Source: Devosia sp. ZB163 (GTDB taxonomy: Bacteria > Pseudomonadota > Alphaproteobacteria > Rhizobiales > Devosiaceae). From it: 64,000 nt of DNA. This document shows, piece after piece, positions 8,487 to 16,070 of this stretch. A program made the position numbers and the translations under genes. The notes beneath the pieces are model-generated. The model was not told where the DNA came from and searched no databases. It was given only the letters and a program-made list of their open reading frames with translations. Positions within the stretch are counted from its first letter, which is position 1. Every line of letters begins with the position of its first letter. The stretch lies in contig NZ_JAQRMY010000001.1 in assembly GCF_028613635.1 (NCBI RefSeq), forward strand, positions 725,778-789,777, written 5' to 3'.

Positions 8487-8515
8487 TGTATAGGGGGAAA
8501 GCTCCGGCCGCGCAA
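8487..8515 (-). promoter_or_regulatory. Predicted promoter of rpmI-rplT
   Basis: Reading leftward, a -35-like TTGCGC (8510-8515) and a -10-like TATACA (8487-8492) are separated by exactly 17 bp. Transcription from it would give a leader of about 85 bases before the rpmI ATG. It fits a gene pair that has lost its infC-linked promoter. Confidence 0.55.
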
Positions 8516-8535
8516 GGGGGCGTGGGAGGTGGGCG

Positions 8536-8958
8536 CTAGGCCCGGTTGGCAGCGGCGAGTTCGCTGAGCCCGTCGATCAATAGCGCTGCTTCCGTCCGCG
8601 ATAAGGAGGCGAGCGCCTGCCGGTCGGCGTCGGCGGCAGCCTCGGCGGCGCGCGGAAGCACGTCCCTGGCCTTGGCGCTGAGGTAGAGGCCCTGCGCCCG
8701 GCCCTTGCCGAGGGATGACTTCTCGATCCAGCCTTCGGCTTCGAGCCCGGTGAGGGTGCGGGCGACGCCCGGCTGCTCGAGATCGAGCCTTATGACCAGC
8801 TCGGCCTGCGTCAGCCCCTCGCGCTGGGCGATCTCGCTGAGCGCAGTGAACTGCGCCGGGTGCAGGCCATAGGGCGCCAGCGCCTCGCGCAGCCCATTGG
8901 CGAGCTGGCGCGCGAGCAGGCTTGCGACGTGGAACAGCGTTTCCTTGTGGTCGAACAT
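8536..8958 (-). CDS. MarR-family transcriptional regulator
   Basis: A 140-residue winged-helix protein. The recognition region runs TALSEIAQREGLTQAELVIRLDLEQPGVARTLTGLEAEGWIEK, followed by the wing (SLGKGRAQGLYLSAKA). The ATG at 8958 has a strong GGGGGAGGAG ribosome site, which favours it over the upstream ATG at 8988. No adjacent efflux or catabolic gene points to a ligand; the gene to the right is the NTase-like protein, also leftward. Confidence 0.88.
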   Translation of the reverse strand: MFDHKETLFHVASLLARQLANGLREALAPYGLHPAQFTALSEIAQREGLTQAELVIRLDLEQPGVARTLTGLEAEGWIEKSSLGKGRAQGLYLSAKARDVLPRAAEAAADADRQALASLSRTEAALLIDGLSELAAANRA

Positions 8959-9019
8959 CGTCTCCTCCCCCGAGGGCCCGGAGATCATAGCGCAATTCGG
9001 CTTAAGCGATGCTTGTCGC

Positions 9020-9802
9020 TCAGCGTACGATATCGGACCAGGGCCGGCCGTTGCGGGCCGAGGTCGCCGCGAGCGCGATGGATCGCTTCTGCGCCGTGGT
9101 CAGCTCGTCCGAAACGATGTTGGCGGCGTTCGCCGGATCGAGCATGGCGCGCGGAACGAGCAGGCGCTCGAGGAAGCCGAGCGCGGCCCACACATTGTCG
9201 GCCAGTTCCCCCACCGGTCGTCGTCTCAGAGCCGCATTGACCGCCAGCTCAAGATAGAAGGAGGGGAAGTCGAGCCCGTTCTGGTCCCGCCACAGCTTCA
9301 GGATGCGGATCTCGCCCTGCCGGTCGGCCTCGTGGCTGTCGAGGACATGCTGGTTGAGATTGGTGGTGATCGGGGCGGCGCGGCGGGCCGAGTAGATCTC
9401 GTGGATGTCCGAGATCATCGACAGCCGCTTGGCTGGCAAGAGGTCGACGATGTGGGTGCCGAGGTTCAGTGCCAGCGTCACGTGGCGGCGGATCGGCTTG
9501 AGGCCGAGCCGCTCGAAGGTCGAGAACATCGATTCGTAGATTTCCGGGATGCGGCGGGGCGATGTCGTGTGGATCCACACGATGTAGTCGGTGCTGATGC
9601 CCGAGCGGTTGGCCATCCCCTTCTCGAAGCCGCCCCCGGGTACGACCTCGACGATGTCCTTGCCGCCCCAGGCCGCGCACAGCAGCCCGATCTTGTCCGT
9701 GATGACCGAAAGGGCCGAGCCGGCCCGATGATCCACGGCCTCGCGCTCGAGAATCGCGCGCAGGTATTCCGATGCTGATACGCTGCCAACTACGGTACTC
9801 AT
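9020..9802 (-). CDS. CD-NTase/OAS-like nucleotidyltransferase-fold protein with a degenerate active site
   Basis: A 260-residue protein that resembles the cGAS/DncV-like (CD-NTase) superfamily: a GG-motif loop GGGFEKGM (residues 56-63) in place of GSxxxGT, a first acidic site TDYI (71-74) where canonical enzymes have DxD, a third acid D120 in HIVDLLPA, and a helical C-terminal half (RILKLWRDQNGLDFPSFYLE) like the NTase-associated domain. The second metal-binding aspartate appears lost, so catalysis is doubtful. No CBASS effector, cap gene or protease is next to it. The ATG at 9802 is chosen; a TTG five codons upstream is possible. The family call is from motif memory and moderate. Confidence 0.55.
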   Translation of the reverse strand: MSTVVGSVSASEYLRAILEREAVDHRAGSALSVITDKIGLLCAAWGGKDIVEVVPGGGFEKGMANRSGISTDYIVWIHTTSPRRIPEIYESMFSTFERLGLKPIRRHVTLALNLGTHIVDLLPAKRLSMISDIHEIYSARRAAPITTNLNQHVLDSHEADRQGEIRILKLWRDQNGLDFPSFYLELAVNAALRRRPVGELADNVWAALGFLERLLVPRAMLDPANAANIVSDELTTAQKRSIALAATSARNGRPWSDIVR

Positions 9803-9893
9803 TCGCACAATGTACAAAATTGCGCCGATGGGCGCCAGTATTCGTCTGCTCGGGCAGGTCGTTTGGTTAGTGCGGAGAGTTAATCCGGTCGAG

Positions 9894-10781
9894 TTACTCC
9901 CTGAGGCCGGCCGCGATGGCTTCCATGAAGGCGCTCAACCGGCGCGGAACCAGCCGCCGCGAGGGATAGAGCAGGTGGATCGGCAGCGTCATCCGGTCCC
10001 AGTGCGGCAGGACTTCGACCAGCCGGTTCTCCCGTAGCGGCCGTTCGACGAGATCGACCGGCAGGTAGACGATGCCGGCCCCTTCGAGCGCCGCCGCGAG
10101 CTGGGCCTCGCCATTGTCGATCTGCAGCCCGCCCGATACTTCGGCAATGACGGACGCGCCGCCGGGCCCGATGAAGGGCCAGCGGTTCCTCGGTGTCATG
10201 TTGAGGTTGAGGATGCAGCGATGCTGCCTCAACTCTTCCGGCGTCGCCGGCGCGCCGAACGCGGTGAGGTAGGCGGGCGAGGCGACGCAGCGGAAGCGAT
10301 AGGTCCCCACCCGTCGGGCGATCATGGTCGAGGCCTGCAGCTCGCCGACCCGGATGGCGAGGTCATAGCCTTCGGCGATTAGGTCGGAGCGGCGGTCGTT
10401 GAGGCTGAGCTCCACCGTCACCGCGGGGTTCTCGTCGCAGAAGCGGGCGACGATGCTGGCGAGGCGGAAGATGCCCAGCGTCGCCGGACCCGTCGCCCGG
10501 ATGCGGCCGCTGAGCCGGCCCGGCTCGGTGCGTGTCAGGTCATCGAGCTCGCTCATCGCCTCGAGCACGGTCTCCGCCTGGGCGAAAAAGCTCTCGCCGA
10601 GCTCGGTCAGCCGCTGCGCACGTGTCGTGCGCTCGATCAGCCGCGCGCCGTGATGATCCTCGAGCGCCTGGATGCGGCGCCCCACCATGGCCGGCGAGAT
10701 CCCGAGCAGCCGCGCCGCCCCGGCAAAGCTGCCGGCGCGGACGGCGGCGACGAAGGTTTCGAGGTTGGTGAGCTCGGCCAT
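9894..10781 (-). CDS. LysR-family transcriptional regulator
   Basis: A 295-residue regulator with an N-terminal helix-turn-helix (residues 4-62, LETFVAAVRAGSFAGAARLLGIS) and a substrate-binding domain from about residue 90 (SGRIRATGPATLG, ILNLNMTPRNRWPF). It resembles the DhcR/PtxR-like group that often controls a neighbouring oxidoreductase. It is divergent from the NADP oxidoreductase gene, with a 106-bp shared intergenic space, so it most likely controls that gene and itself. Confidence 0.92.
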   Translation of the reverse strand: MAELTNLETFVAAVRAGSFAGAARLLGISPAMVGRRIQALEDHHGARLIERTTRAQRLTELGESFFAQAETVLEAMSELDDLTRTEPGRLSGRIRATGPATLGIFRLASIVARFCDENPAVTVELSLNDRRSDLIAEGYDLAIRVGELQASTMIARRVGTYRFRCVASPAYLTAFGAPATPEELRQHRCILNLNMTPRNRWPFIGPGGASVIAEVSGGLQIDNGEAQLAAALEGAGIVYLPVDLVERPLRENRLVEVLPHWDRMTLPIHLLYPSRRLVPRRLSAFMEAIAAGLRE

Positions 10782-10887
10782 TCGATACTGCCTTGCAAGA
10801 GTGAAGCGCGAATGGCGGCAATTCTATACCGAAACGCCAAGGGCTAGATAGCGGTCATCGAAACCGCAACTGAGGGAGTTCCTCCAA

Positions 10888-11508
10888 ATGACCACCGCAA
10901 TCCTGGGCCTGGGCAACATGGGCAAGGGCCTCGCCAAGCGTCTCGCCGGCAAAACCGAGCTGGTGCTGGGCGCGTCCAACGTTGCCGCCGCCGCCGATTT
11001 CGCCAAGACCGTCGGCGCGACCGTCACCGACTACAAGTCCGCCGTCGCAGCTGCCGATACCGTCATCCTCGCGCTCCCCTTCCCGGTGGCGCTGGAGCTG
11101 GCCAAGACCCTGCCGCTCACCGGCAAGACCGTCATCGACATCTCCAACCCGATCAAGGCCGACTTCTCCGGCCTCTCGATCGGCCACACCACGTCCGCCG
11201 CCGAGGAACTGCAGGCTGCAGCGCCCGCCGCCAAGGTGGTGAAGGGCTACAACACGATCTTTGCCAGCCTGTTCGACACCCCGGCTTCGGCCACCGCCAA
11301 TGTCCCCGTCTTCCTCGCCGGCAATGATGCCGCCGCGGTCGACGCCGTCGCCGAGCTGGTCAAGGCCTCGGGTTTTGCCGTCGAGAAGGTGGGCGGCCTC
11401 GATGGCGCGCGCCTCGTCGAGCCGGTCGGCATGCTCAACATTCGCTTCGGCTACGGCCTCGGCCAGGGCACCGCGATCGCCCCGGCCTGGCTGAAGCTGG
11501 CGGCGTAA
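10888..11508 (+). CDS. NADPH-dependent F420 reductase-like NAD(P)-binding protein
   Basis: A 206-residue single-domain protein with a glycine-rich dinucleotide motif (ILGLGNMGKGLAKRLA, residues 5-20) and the family patterns DTVILALPF, KTVIDISNP and VVKGYNTIFA. It belongs to PF03807 relatives of F420H2:NADP oxidoreductase. Non-actinobacterial members often lack F420 and have unknown substrates. It is divergent from the LysR gene and ends at a clear terminator. Confidence 0.85.
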   Translation: MTTAILGLGNMGKGLAKRLAGKTELVLGASNVAAAADFAKTVGATVTDYKSAVAAADTVILALPFPVALELAKTLPLTGKTVIDISNPIKADFSGLSIGHTTSAAEELQAAAPAAKVVKGYNTIFASLFDTPASATANVPVFLAGNDAAAVDAVAELVKASGFAVEKVGGLDGARLVEPVGMLNIRFGYGLGQGTAIAPAWLKLAA

Positions 11509-11521
11509 GCCACAGATGAGA

Positions 11522-11551
11522 AAAGGCCGAGGAGCAATCCCCGGCCTTTCG
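11522..11551 (+). terminator. Intrinsic terminator after the F420-reductase-like gene
   Basis: AAAGGCCG pairs with CGGCCTTT across a 12-base loop, 13 bp after the TAA of the oxidoreductase gene; the tract after the stem (TTTCGCTTG) is short in T residues. Confidence 0.7.
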
Positions 11552-11578
11552 CTTGTTTCGCGATTGCTGCGATGGTCG

Positions 11579-11762
11579 CCTTCTCCCCCTGTGGGAGAAG
11601 GTGCCCGCAAGCGGCAGACGGCCAAAGGCCGTCTCCGCGGGGCGGATGAGGGGTATCTCTCAGCGCACTCCACCGCTCGTCGCATAGCTCCGATCGCGCA
11701 GACTTCGTCTGCGGACCCCTCATCCGGCCTGTCGGCCACCTTCTCCCACAGGGGGAGAAGGC
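11579..11762. repeat. RIME-like 184-bp palindromic element
   Basis: The outer arms ccttctccccctgtgggaga (left) and tctcccacagggggagaagg (right) are inverted copies and each is itself palindromic. Inside lie gcggatgagggg and its inverse cccctcatccg, plus small palindromes (gacggcc-aaa-ggccgtc; gcagacttcgtctgc). This layout is that of the intergenic mosaic palindromes known in Rhizobiales (RIME). It sits between convergent gene ends, 70 bp after the F420-reductase-like stop. Confidence 0.8.
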
Positions 11763-11784
11763 ACTGACTGAGGGATCGGAATCC

Positions 11785-13131
11785 CTAAGCGTCGATGTCG
11801 ACGTCCTTGGTTTCCTTGCCCAGCAGCAGGGCGATCAGCGTCAGCACCGCCATGGCGCTGAGGTAGATGCCGACCCAGAACGGGCTGCCGCCGCCGCTGC
11901 TCCACAGCGCCACCGCGATGAATGGCGCGACGGCCGCGCCGAGGATCGAGGAGACGTTGTAGGAAATGCCCGAGCCCGTGTAGCGCACGTTTGCCGGGAA
12001 CAGCTCCGGCAGCAGCGCGCCCATCGGCCCGAAGGTCATGCCCATCAGCGTGAAGCCAAGGATCAGCCAGGCCATCACACCGATAAAGCCGGCCGACAGC
12101 ATCGGCACCCAGACGAGGCCGAAGAGCACAATGGCGAGCGTCACCCAGATCAGCGTCTTGCGGCGGCCCCAGCGGTCGGCCCAGGGGCCGGAGACGAGGG
12201 TGAAGATGCCGAAGAACACGACGCCCACGATCATCATCAGGACGAACGTATTGTAGCTGTAGCCAAGGCCCGGCAGCGCCGCATCGGTGGCGGCCCGGCC
12301 ATAGCTCAGCGAGAACGTCGTCATCAGGTAGAACAGCACGTAGGTCGCGAGCATGTAGAAGGTGCCGAGGATCAGCTCCTTCCAGTGCGTCCGGAACACC
12401 GCGGCGAGCGGCAGGCGCTGCACCTTGCCGGTGATCCTGGTCTTCTCGAACGCCGCGCTCTCGACGAGGTTCAGCCGGACCCACAGGCCCACCGCCACCA
12501 TCACCACCGAGAACAGGAACGGAATGCGCCAGCCCCACTCGAGGAAGGCGGTCGAGGGCCGCGACGGGTCATCGGAGGGCAGCAGCGCCGCGATGATGAG
12601 GAACAGTCCGTTGGCGAGGATGAAGCCGATCGGCGCGCCCAGTTGCGGGAAGGTGCCGTACACGGCGCGCTTGCCCTTGGGGGCGTTCTCGGTGGCGACC
12701 AGCGCCGCGCCGCTCCATTCGCCGCCAAGCGCGAAACCCTGCGCGAGGCGGAGGATCACCAGCAGCGCCGGCGCGAACCAGCCGGCCATGGCGTAGGTCG
12801 GCAGCAGGCCGATGAGGAAGGTGGCGATACCCATGGTCAGCAGCGCGCCCACCAGCGTCACCTTGCGGCCGCGGCGATCGCCCAGGTGGCCGAAAAAGAT
12901 GGCCCCCAGCGGCCGCGCCACCATGGCGGCGCCGAACACGGCGAACGAGGCGAGCAGCGCCGTCGTTTCGTTGCCGGCCGGGAAGAACAGGTGCGGGAAC
13001 ACCAGCACGGCGGCAGTGGCATAGACGTAGAAATCGTAGAACTCGATGGTCGTGCCGACGAGGCTCGCGAGAATCACGCGGGAACGCGGATTGGCGGGCG
13101 CGGCGTCGGCCGACACGGCGACGGTGGTCAT
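11785..13131 (-). CDS. MFS transporter, metabolite:H+ symporter (MHS) type
   Basis: A 448-residue, 12-helix inner-membrane carrier. MHS-type signatures are ASLVGTTIEFYDFYVYA at the first helix, GHLGDRRGRK in the first cytoplasmic loop, QGFALGGEWSGAALVATENAP in helix 5, and the repeat of the loop motif at SGPWADRWGRR. Relatives move organic acids, shikimate, proline or betaine; the substrate cannot be named. The second of two adjacent ATGs is chosen because it gives six bases from GGAG. The longer frame to 13647 is not homologous. Confidence 0.9.
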   Translation of the reverse strand: MTTVAVSADAAPANPRSRVILASLVGTTIEFYDFYVYATAAVLVFPHLFFPAGNETTALLASFAVFGAAMVARPLGAIFFGHLGDRRGRKVTLVGALLTMGIATFLIGLLPTYAMAGWFAPALLVILRLAQGFALGGEWSGAALVATENAPKGKRAVYGTFPQLGAPIGFILANGLFLIIAALLPSDDPSRPSTAFLEWGWRIPFLFSVVMVAVGLWVRLNLVESAAFEKTRITGKVQRLPLAAVFRTHWKELILGTFYMLATYVLFYLMTTFSLSYGRAATDAALPGLGYSYNTFVLMMIVGVVFFGIFTLVSGPWADRWGRRKTLIWVTLAIVLFGLVWVPMLSAGFIGVMAWLILGFTLMGMTFGPMGALLPELFPANVRYTGSGISYNVSSILGAAVAPFIAVALWSSGGGSPFWVGIYLSAMAVLTLIALLLGKETKDVDIDA

Positions 13132-13340
13132 CATCAACTCCAGGTTGGACCGCGGCACCCGATGGGGGTCGAACACGCACGGCCGGGAGGAGTCGGAGAG
13201 TTCGAACGGCGGCGCCGCAACAGAGTTCCGTACCAGCGGGTACGGTCGGCAGGAGCAATGTGCCTTGCTGCGACCAAGTGCAAGTGGAAACTTCGCATGC
13301 TTTGTCGCAGGACAGGCGGAACGATCATGAGGAGATCGAC

Positions 13341-13703
13341 ATGGTTCCCACCACTCCGGCCGGCCGCATGCTGCTGGTCGCCGCCGGCATCTGCGGTGGC
13401 CTCGGCGTCGCCGCGGCGGCCCGCGCCAGTCACATGGCGGACGACAACCTCGGCATCGCTGCCAATTTCCTGCTTCTGCATGCGCCGGTGCTGATCGGGC
13501 TGAGCCTGATGGCGGCGAGCCGGCTCGCGGCGATCGCGGGCGTCGTGCTGGCGATCGGTGTCGCGCTCTTTGCCGGCGACCTCGCCATGCGCGCCTTCGC
13601 CGGCACGGCCCTGTTCCCGATGGCGGCGCCGATCGGCGGGACGACACTGATCATCGGCTGGGTGCTGGTGACCGCGACGGGGCTGTGGGGGCGGGGGCGG
13701 TAG
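13341..13703 (+). CDS. DUF423-like small membrane protein
   Basis: A 120-residue protein with four predicted membrane segments and the DUF423 ending PMAAPIGGTTLIIGWVLVTATGL. The YgdD/YwdK family has no defined biochemical role. The ATG is preceded by GAGGAGATCGAC, a strong ribosome site, and the gene is divergent from the MHS transporter (209 bp between starts). Confidence 0.75.
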   Translation: MVPTTPAGRMLLVAAGICGGLGVAAAARASHMADDNLGIAANFLLLHAPVLIGLSLMAASRLAAIAGVVLAIGVALFAGDLAMRAFAGTALFPMAAPIGGTTLIIGWVLVTATGLWGRGR

Positions 13704-13736
13704 CGGCGCAGGTCTCGGGGCATTGTGCCCAAAGAT

Positions 13737-13866
13737 ACCCCCACCCCTGTCCCCTCCCCGCAGGGGGGAGGGAGACCCGTACTGCAAGCGCCGGCGCTGG
13801 AGGGACGATCGCTCGTGAGCGCAGGTCACCTCCCCCCTTGCGGGGGAGGGACAGGGTGGGGGTGCT
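13737..13866. repeat. Double-hairpin palindromic repeat, copy A4
   Basis: About 130 bp: left arm ccccacccctgtcccctccc-cgcagggggg and right arm cctccccccttgcgggggag-ggacagggtgggg are inverted copies and each arm is itself a hairpin. It lies between the DUF423 gene and the infC terminator, at convergent gene ends. Confidence 0.8.
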
Positions 13867-13892
13867 CTTCCCGGTCCACTGTTCGTAGCCTG

Positions 13893-13930
13893 CGCAAAAA
13901 ACAAAGGGCGCCTCGCGGCGCCCTTCTTCA
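13893..13930 (-). terminator. Intrinsic terminator of infC
   Basis: Read leftward, GGGCGCC-GCGA-GGCGCCC is a perfect 7-bp stem with a GNRA-like tetraloop, followed by TTTGTTTTTT. It lies about 25 bp after the infC stop, so infC transcription should end here and not run toward rpmI. Confidence 0.85.
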
Positions 13931-13950
13931 TATCGGCAGTGCAGCCGGCC

Positions 13951-14487
13951 TCACTTGGGGGCCAGCACCATCACCATCTGGCGGCCTTCCGAGCGGGGCG
14001 ACGATTCGACCTTGGCCTTGGCCTCGAGTTCGCTCTGCACCTTGACCAGCAGCTGGGCGCCCAGTTCCTGGTGCGCCATCTCGCGGCCACGGAAACGCAT
14101 GGTCACCTTCACCCGGTCACCCTCATCGAGGAACCGGTTCGCTGCCTTCATCTTGGTCTGGTAATCGTGGTCGTCGATGTTCGGACGAAGCTGGATTTCC
14201 TTGACCTCGATCACCTTCTGCTTCTTGCGCGCCTCGGCCGCCTTCTTCTGGGCAGCATACTTGAAGCGGCCCAGATCGAGCATCTTGGCGACAGGCGGGG
14301 TCGAGTTCGGAGAGATGATGACCAGATCGAGCCCCTGCTCCTGCGCCTCGGTCAGGGCCTCGCGCGTGCGAACAACACCACGGTTGGTGCCTTCAGCATC
14401 GATCAGCTGGACGTCGGGAGAGGAGATATCTTCGTTGGATTGCGGCCCATCTTTCTGGGGCGCGACGGGTCTCATGGGACGGCGAAT
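13951..14487 (-). CDS. infC: Translation initiation factor IF-3, predicted ATT start
   Basis: A 178-residue IF-3: N-terminal domain with DVQLIDAEGTNRGVVRTREAL, basic linker KYAAQKKAAEARKKQK, and C-terminal domain with HDYQTKMKAANRFLDEGDRVKVTMRFRGREM. The first in-frame ATG (14475) would drop the conserved leader. Reading four codons further up gives ATT CGC CGT CCC, i.e. (M)RRPMRPVAPQKDGP, which matches the usual alphaproteobacterial IF-3 N terminus, with AAGGA nine bases before. ATT starts on infC are a known autoregulation device because IF-3 rejects non-canonical starts. Confidence 0.9.
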   Translation of the reverse strand: MRRPMRPVAPQKDGPQSNEDISSPDVQLIDAEGTNRGVVRTREALTEAQEQGLDLVIISPNSTPPVAKMLDLGRFKYAAQKKAAEARKKQKVIEVKEIQLRPNIDDHDYQTKMKAANRFLDEGDRVKVTMRFRGREMAHQELGAQLLVKVQSELEAKAKVESSPRSEGRQMVMVLAPK

Positions 14488-14534
14488 GGCAGACGATCCT
14501 TCAGTTGTTCCGGTTCGGGCGGGAAATCGGTGCT

Positions 14535-14563
14535 AAAATCGTGCTGCGCCGATCATAAGTCAA
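14535..14563 (-). promoter_or_regulatory. Predicted infC promoter
   Basis: Leftward TTGACT (14558-14563) and GATTTT (14535-14540) with a 17-bp spacer, some 50 bp upstream of the ATT start. The -35 is good and the -10 weak. Confidence 0.4.
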
Positions 14564-14670
14564 CACCACGCTGGACAAGAAACATGGGTGTTGGGCGCTT
14601 TGGTGACAAACTGTTGCCGTGAAGGCTAACGCGCGGCAAAAGCAGTGCCGCAGTTAGTTGGAGTTAGCGC

Positions 14671-15474
14671 GTGGTGGACCCTGTAGTTGAGTTTCTCGAC
14701 GTTGGCGAGGGGGATGAATCCCGGCGCATCGCCATGCTCCGCCGTGCCGGCCGCAGCCCGGGCATTTTCTGGATCAACGGCTATCGCTCCGAGATGGTTG
14801 GCACCAAGGCGAGCGCGCTCGATGCCTTCGGGGCCGAGGAGGGCATCGCAGTCACCCGTTTCGACCATTCGGGCAACGGGCAGTCGGGTGGGGATTTCCT
14901 CGACGGCACGATCACGCGCTGGCTCGAGGAATCGCTCGCCGTGTTCGCCACCACCGAGGGGCCGCAGGTCATTGTCGGCTCGTCCCTGGGCGGCTGGCTG
15001 GCGCTGCTGATGGCGCGCGAACTGCGCCGCCGGGGGATCGACCGCGTCAAGGCGCTGGTGCTGGTCGCGCCCGCCGTCGATGCGACCGCCGAACTGATGA
15101 CCAAGCGCATGAGCAAGACCGAGCAGGCAGCGCTGAAGCGCGACGGTGTCGTCCAGCGGCCCTCGCAATACTCGGACGAGCCCTATCCCTACACCGCCAG
15201 GCTGATCGAGGACGGCAACCGCCACCACCTGATGTTCGGGCGCGGCATCGATGTCGGCGCGCCGATCACCATCCTCCAGGGCGGCAAGGACCCCGACGTA
15301 CCGCGCGACCACGCGCTGAAACTGGTCCAGCACCTCCTCACCGATCCCGTGACATTCACCCTCGTGCCCGACGGCGACCACCGCCTGAGCCGCCCCGAGG
15401 ATCTCGACCTGCTCGAGGCCGCGGTGGAGCGGGAGGTGACGGTGCCGCCGGAGCAGCTGGTGCTCGAGCTCTGA
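14671..15474 (+). CDS. Alpha/beta hydrolase (ABHD10-like)
   Basis: A 267-residue hydrolase with a complete triad: S105 in the nucleophile elbow GSSLGG, D207 in QGGKDPDVP, and H237 in DGDHRLSR. The early segment INGYRSEMVGTKA and DHSGNGQSGG match the ABHD10/short-chain thioesterase-like group. The GTG start has GGAG nine bases before it. The gene is divergent from infC. The substrate is unknown; thioester or ester hydrolysis is plausible. Confidence 0.88.
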   Translation: MVDPVVEFLDVGEGDESRRIAMLRRAGRSPGIFWINGYRSEMVGTKASALDAFGAEEGIAVTRFDHSGNGQSGGDFLDGTITRWLEESLAVFATTEGPQVIVGSSLGGWLALLMARELRRRGIDRVKALVLVAPAVDATAELMTKRMSKTEQAALKRDGVVQRPSQYSDEPYPYTARLIEDGNRHHLMFGRGIDVGAPITILQGGKDPDVPRDHALKLVQHLLTDPVTFTLVPDGDHRLSRPEDLDLLEAAVEREVTVPPEQLVLEL

Positions 15475-15495
15475 TCCATCTGCTAGTGTGGCGGG

Positions 15496-15939
15496 ATGAA
15501 ACCGCACCCGCTGTTCAGGAACCGGTCAGTTCCCACCGCCCATACCCTGGGGGAATTCGAGCTCAAGGCTCTCTCGGTCAGTGACCTGGAAAGGGATTTC
15601 GGCGCCGTGATGGAGAGCGCGGCCGAGATAAAGGCCGCGAACCCGGGATCGAGCTGGCCGGACGGCCTGACCAAGGAAAAGAACCTCATCGATCTGGCCT
15701 GGCACCAGCGAGAATTTGAGGCCCGCCGGAGCTTTGCGTGGGTGATCGAAGACAGCGCCGGTGCGTACCTGGGGTGCCTCTACGTGTACCCATCGATTGC
15801 CGGAGAAAAAGCAGCCGACATCGTCTGGTGGTGGCGCACCGGAGCCGTGGTTTCCAGGGCATCGTTCCGGAACCATCTGCTGGAATGGGTGTCGGGCAGT
15901 GATTGGCCGGCCCTGACCTACAATTTGCAGGACCATTAA
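15496..15939 (+). CDS. GNAT-like N-acetyltransferase family protein
   Basis: A 147-residue protein with the core SFAWVIEDSAGAYLGCLYVYPS resembling the central strands of a GNAT fold, and WPDGLTKEKNLIDLAWHQREFE before it. Its ending is short for a canonical acetyl-CoA-binding helix (no clear RxxGxA loop), so activity is uncertain. It begins 22 bp after the hydrolase gene and is probably co-transcribed with it. The base composition is a little lower in GC than its neighbours. Confidence 0.55.
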   Translation: MKPHPLFRNRSVPTAHTLGEFELKALSVSDLERDFGAVMESAAEIKAANPGSSWPDGLTKEKNLIDLAWHQREFEARRSFAWVIEDSAGAYLGCLYVYPSIAGEKAADIVWWWRTGAVVSRASFRNHLLEWVSGSDWPALTYNLQDH

Positions 15940-16070
15940 GGCACCACGCGGCGTTGCGCATCCGGATCATCCGTGCGTTCCTCGATCGCCCAGACCTTGA
16001 GCACCCCGTCGACCGCGACCCGCGGTTCGAAGCGCCCTATGTCCGGGCGGTCGCTGACGTGGAGCCTCAC
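15936..16070 (-). pseudogene. Short remnant resembling the N terminus of DUF6886
   Basis: A 44-codon frame starting at a GTG that overlaps the stop of the GNAT gene. It reads VRLHVSDRPDIGRFEPR and then VLKVWAIEERT, which resembles the start of DUF6886 proteins (HVSxxPxIxxFEPR...VWAIDE) but stops after 44 residues where the family is much longer. Either a truncated remnant or a chance small frame; the family call is from memory. Confidence 0.35.

Noticed and set aside
9020-9802. A CBASS anti-phage system around the CD-NTase-like gene
   Set aside because: No effector, Cap2/Cap3, HORMA/TRIP13 or other defence gene is adjacent, and the active site looks incomplete.
13132-13647. Extended 620-residue version of the MHS transporter
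   Set aside because: The extra N-terminal part overlaps the divergent DUF423 gene and contains no transporter sequence.
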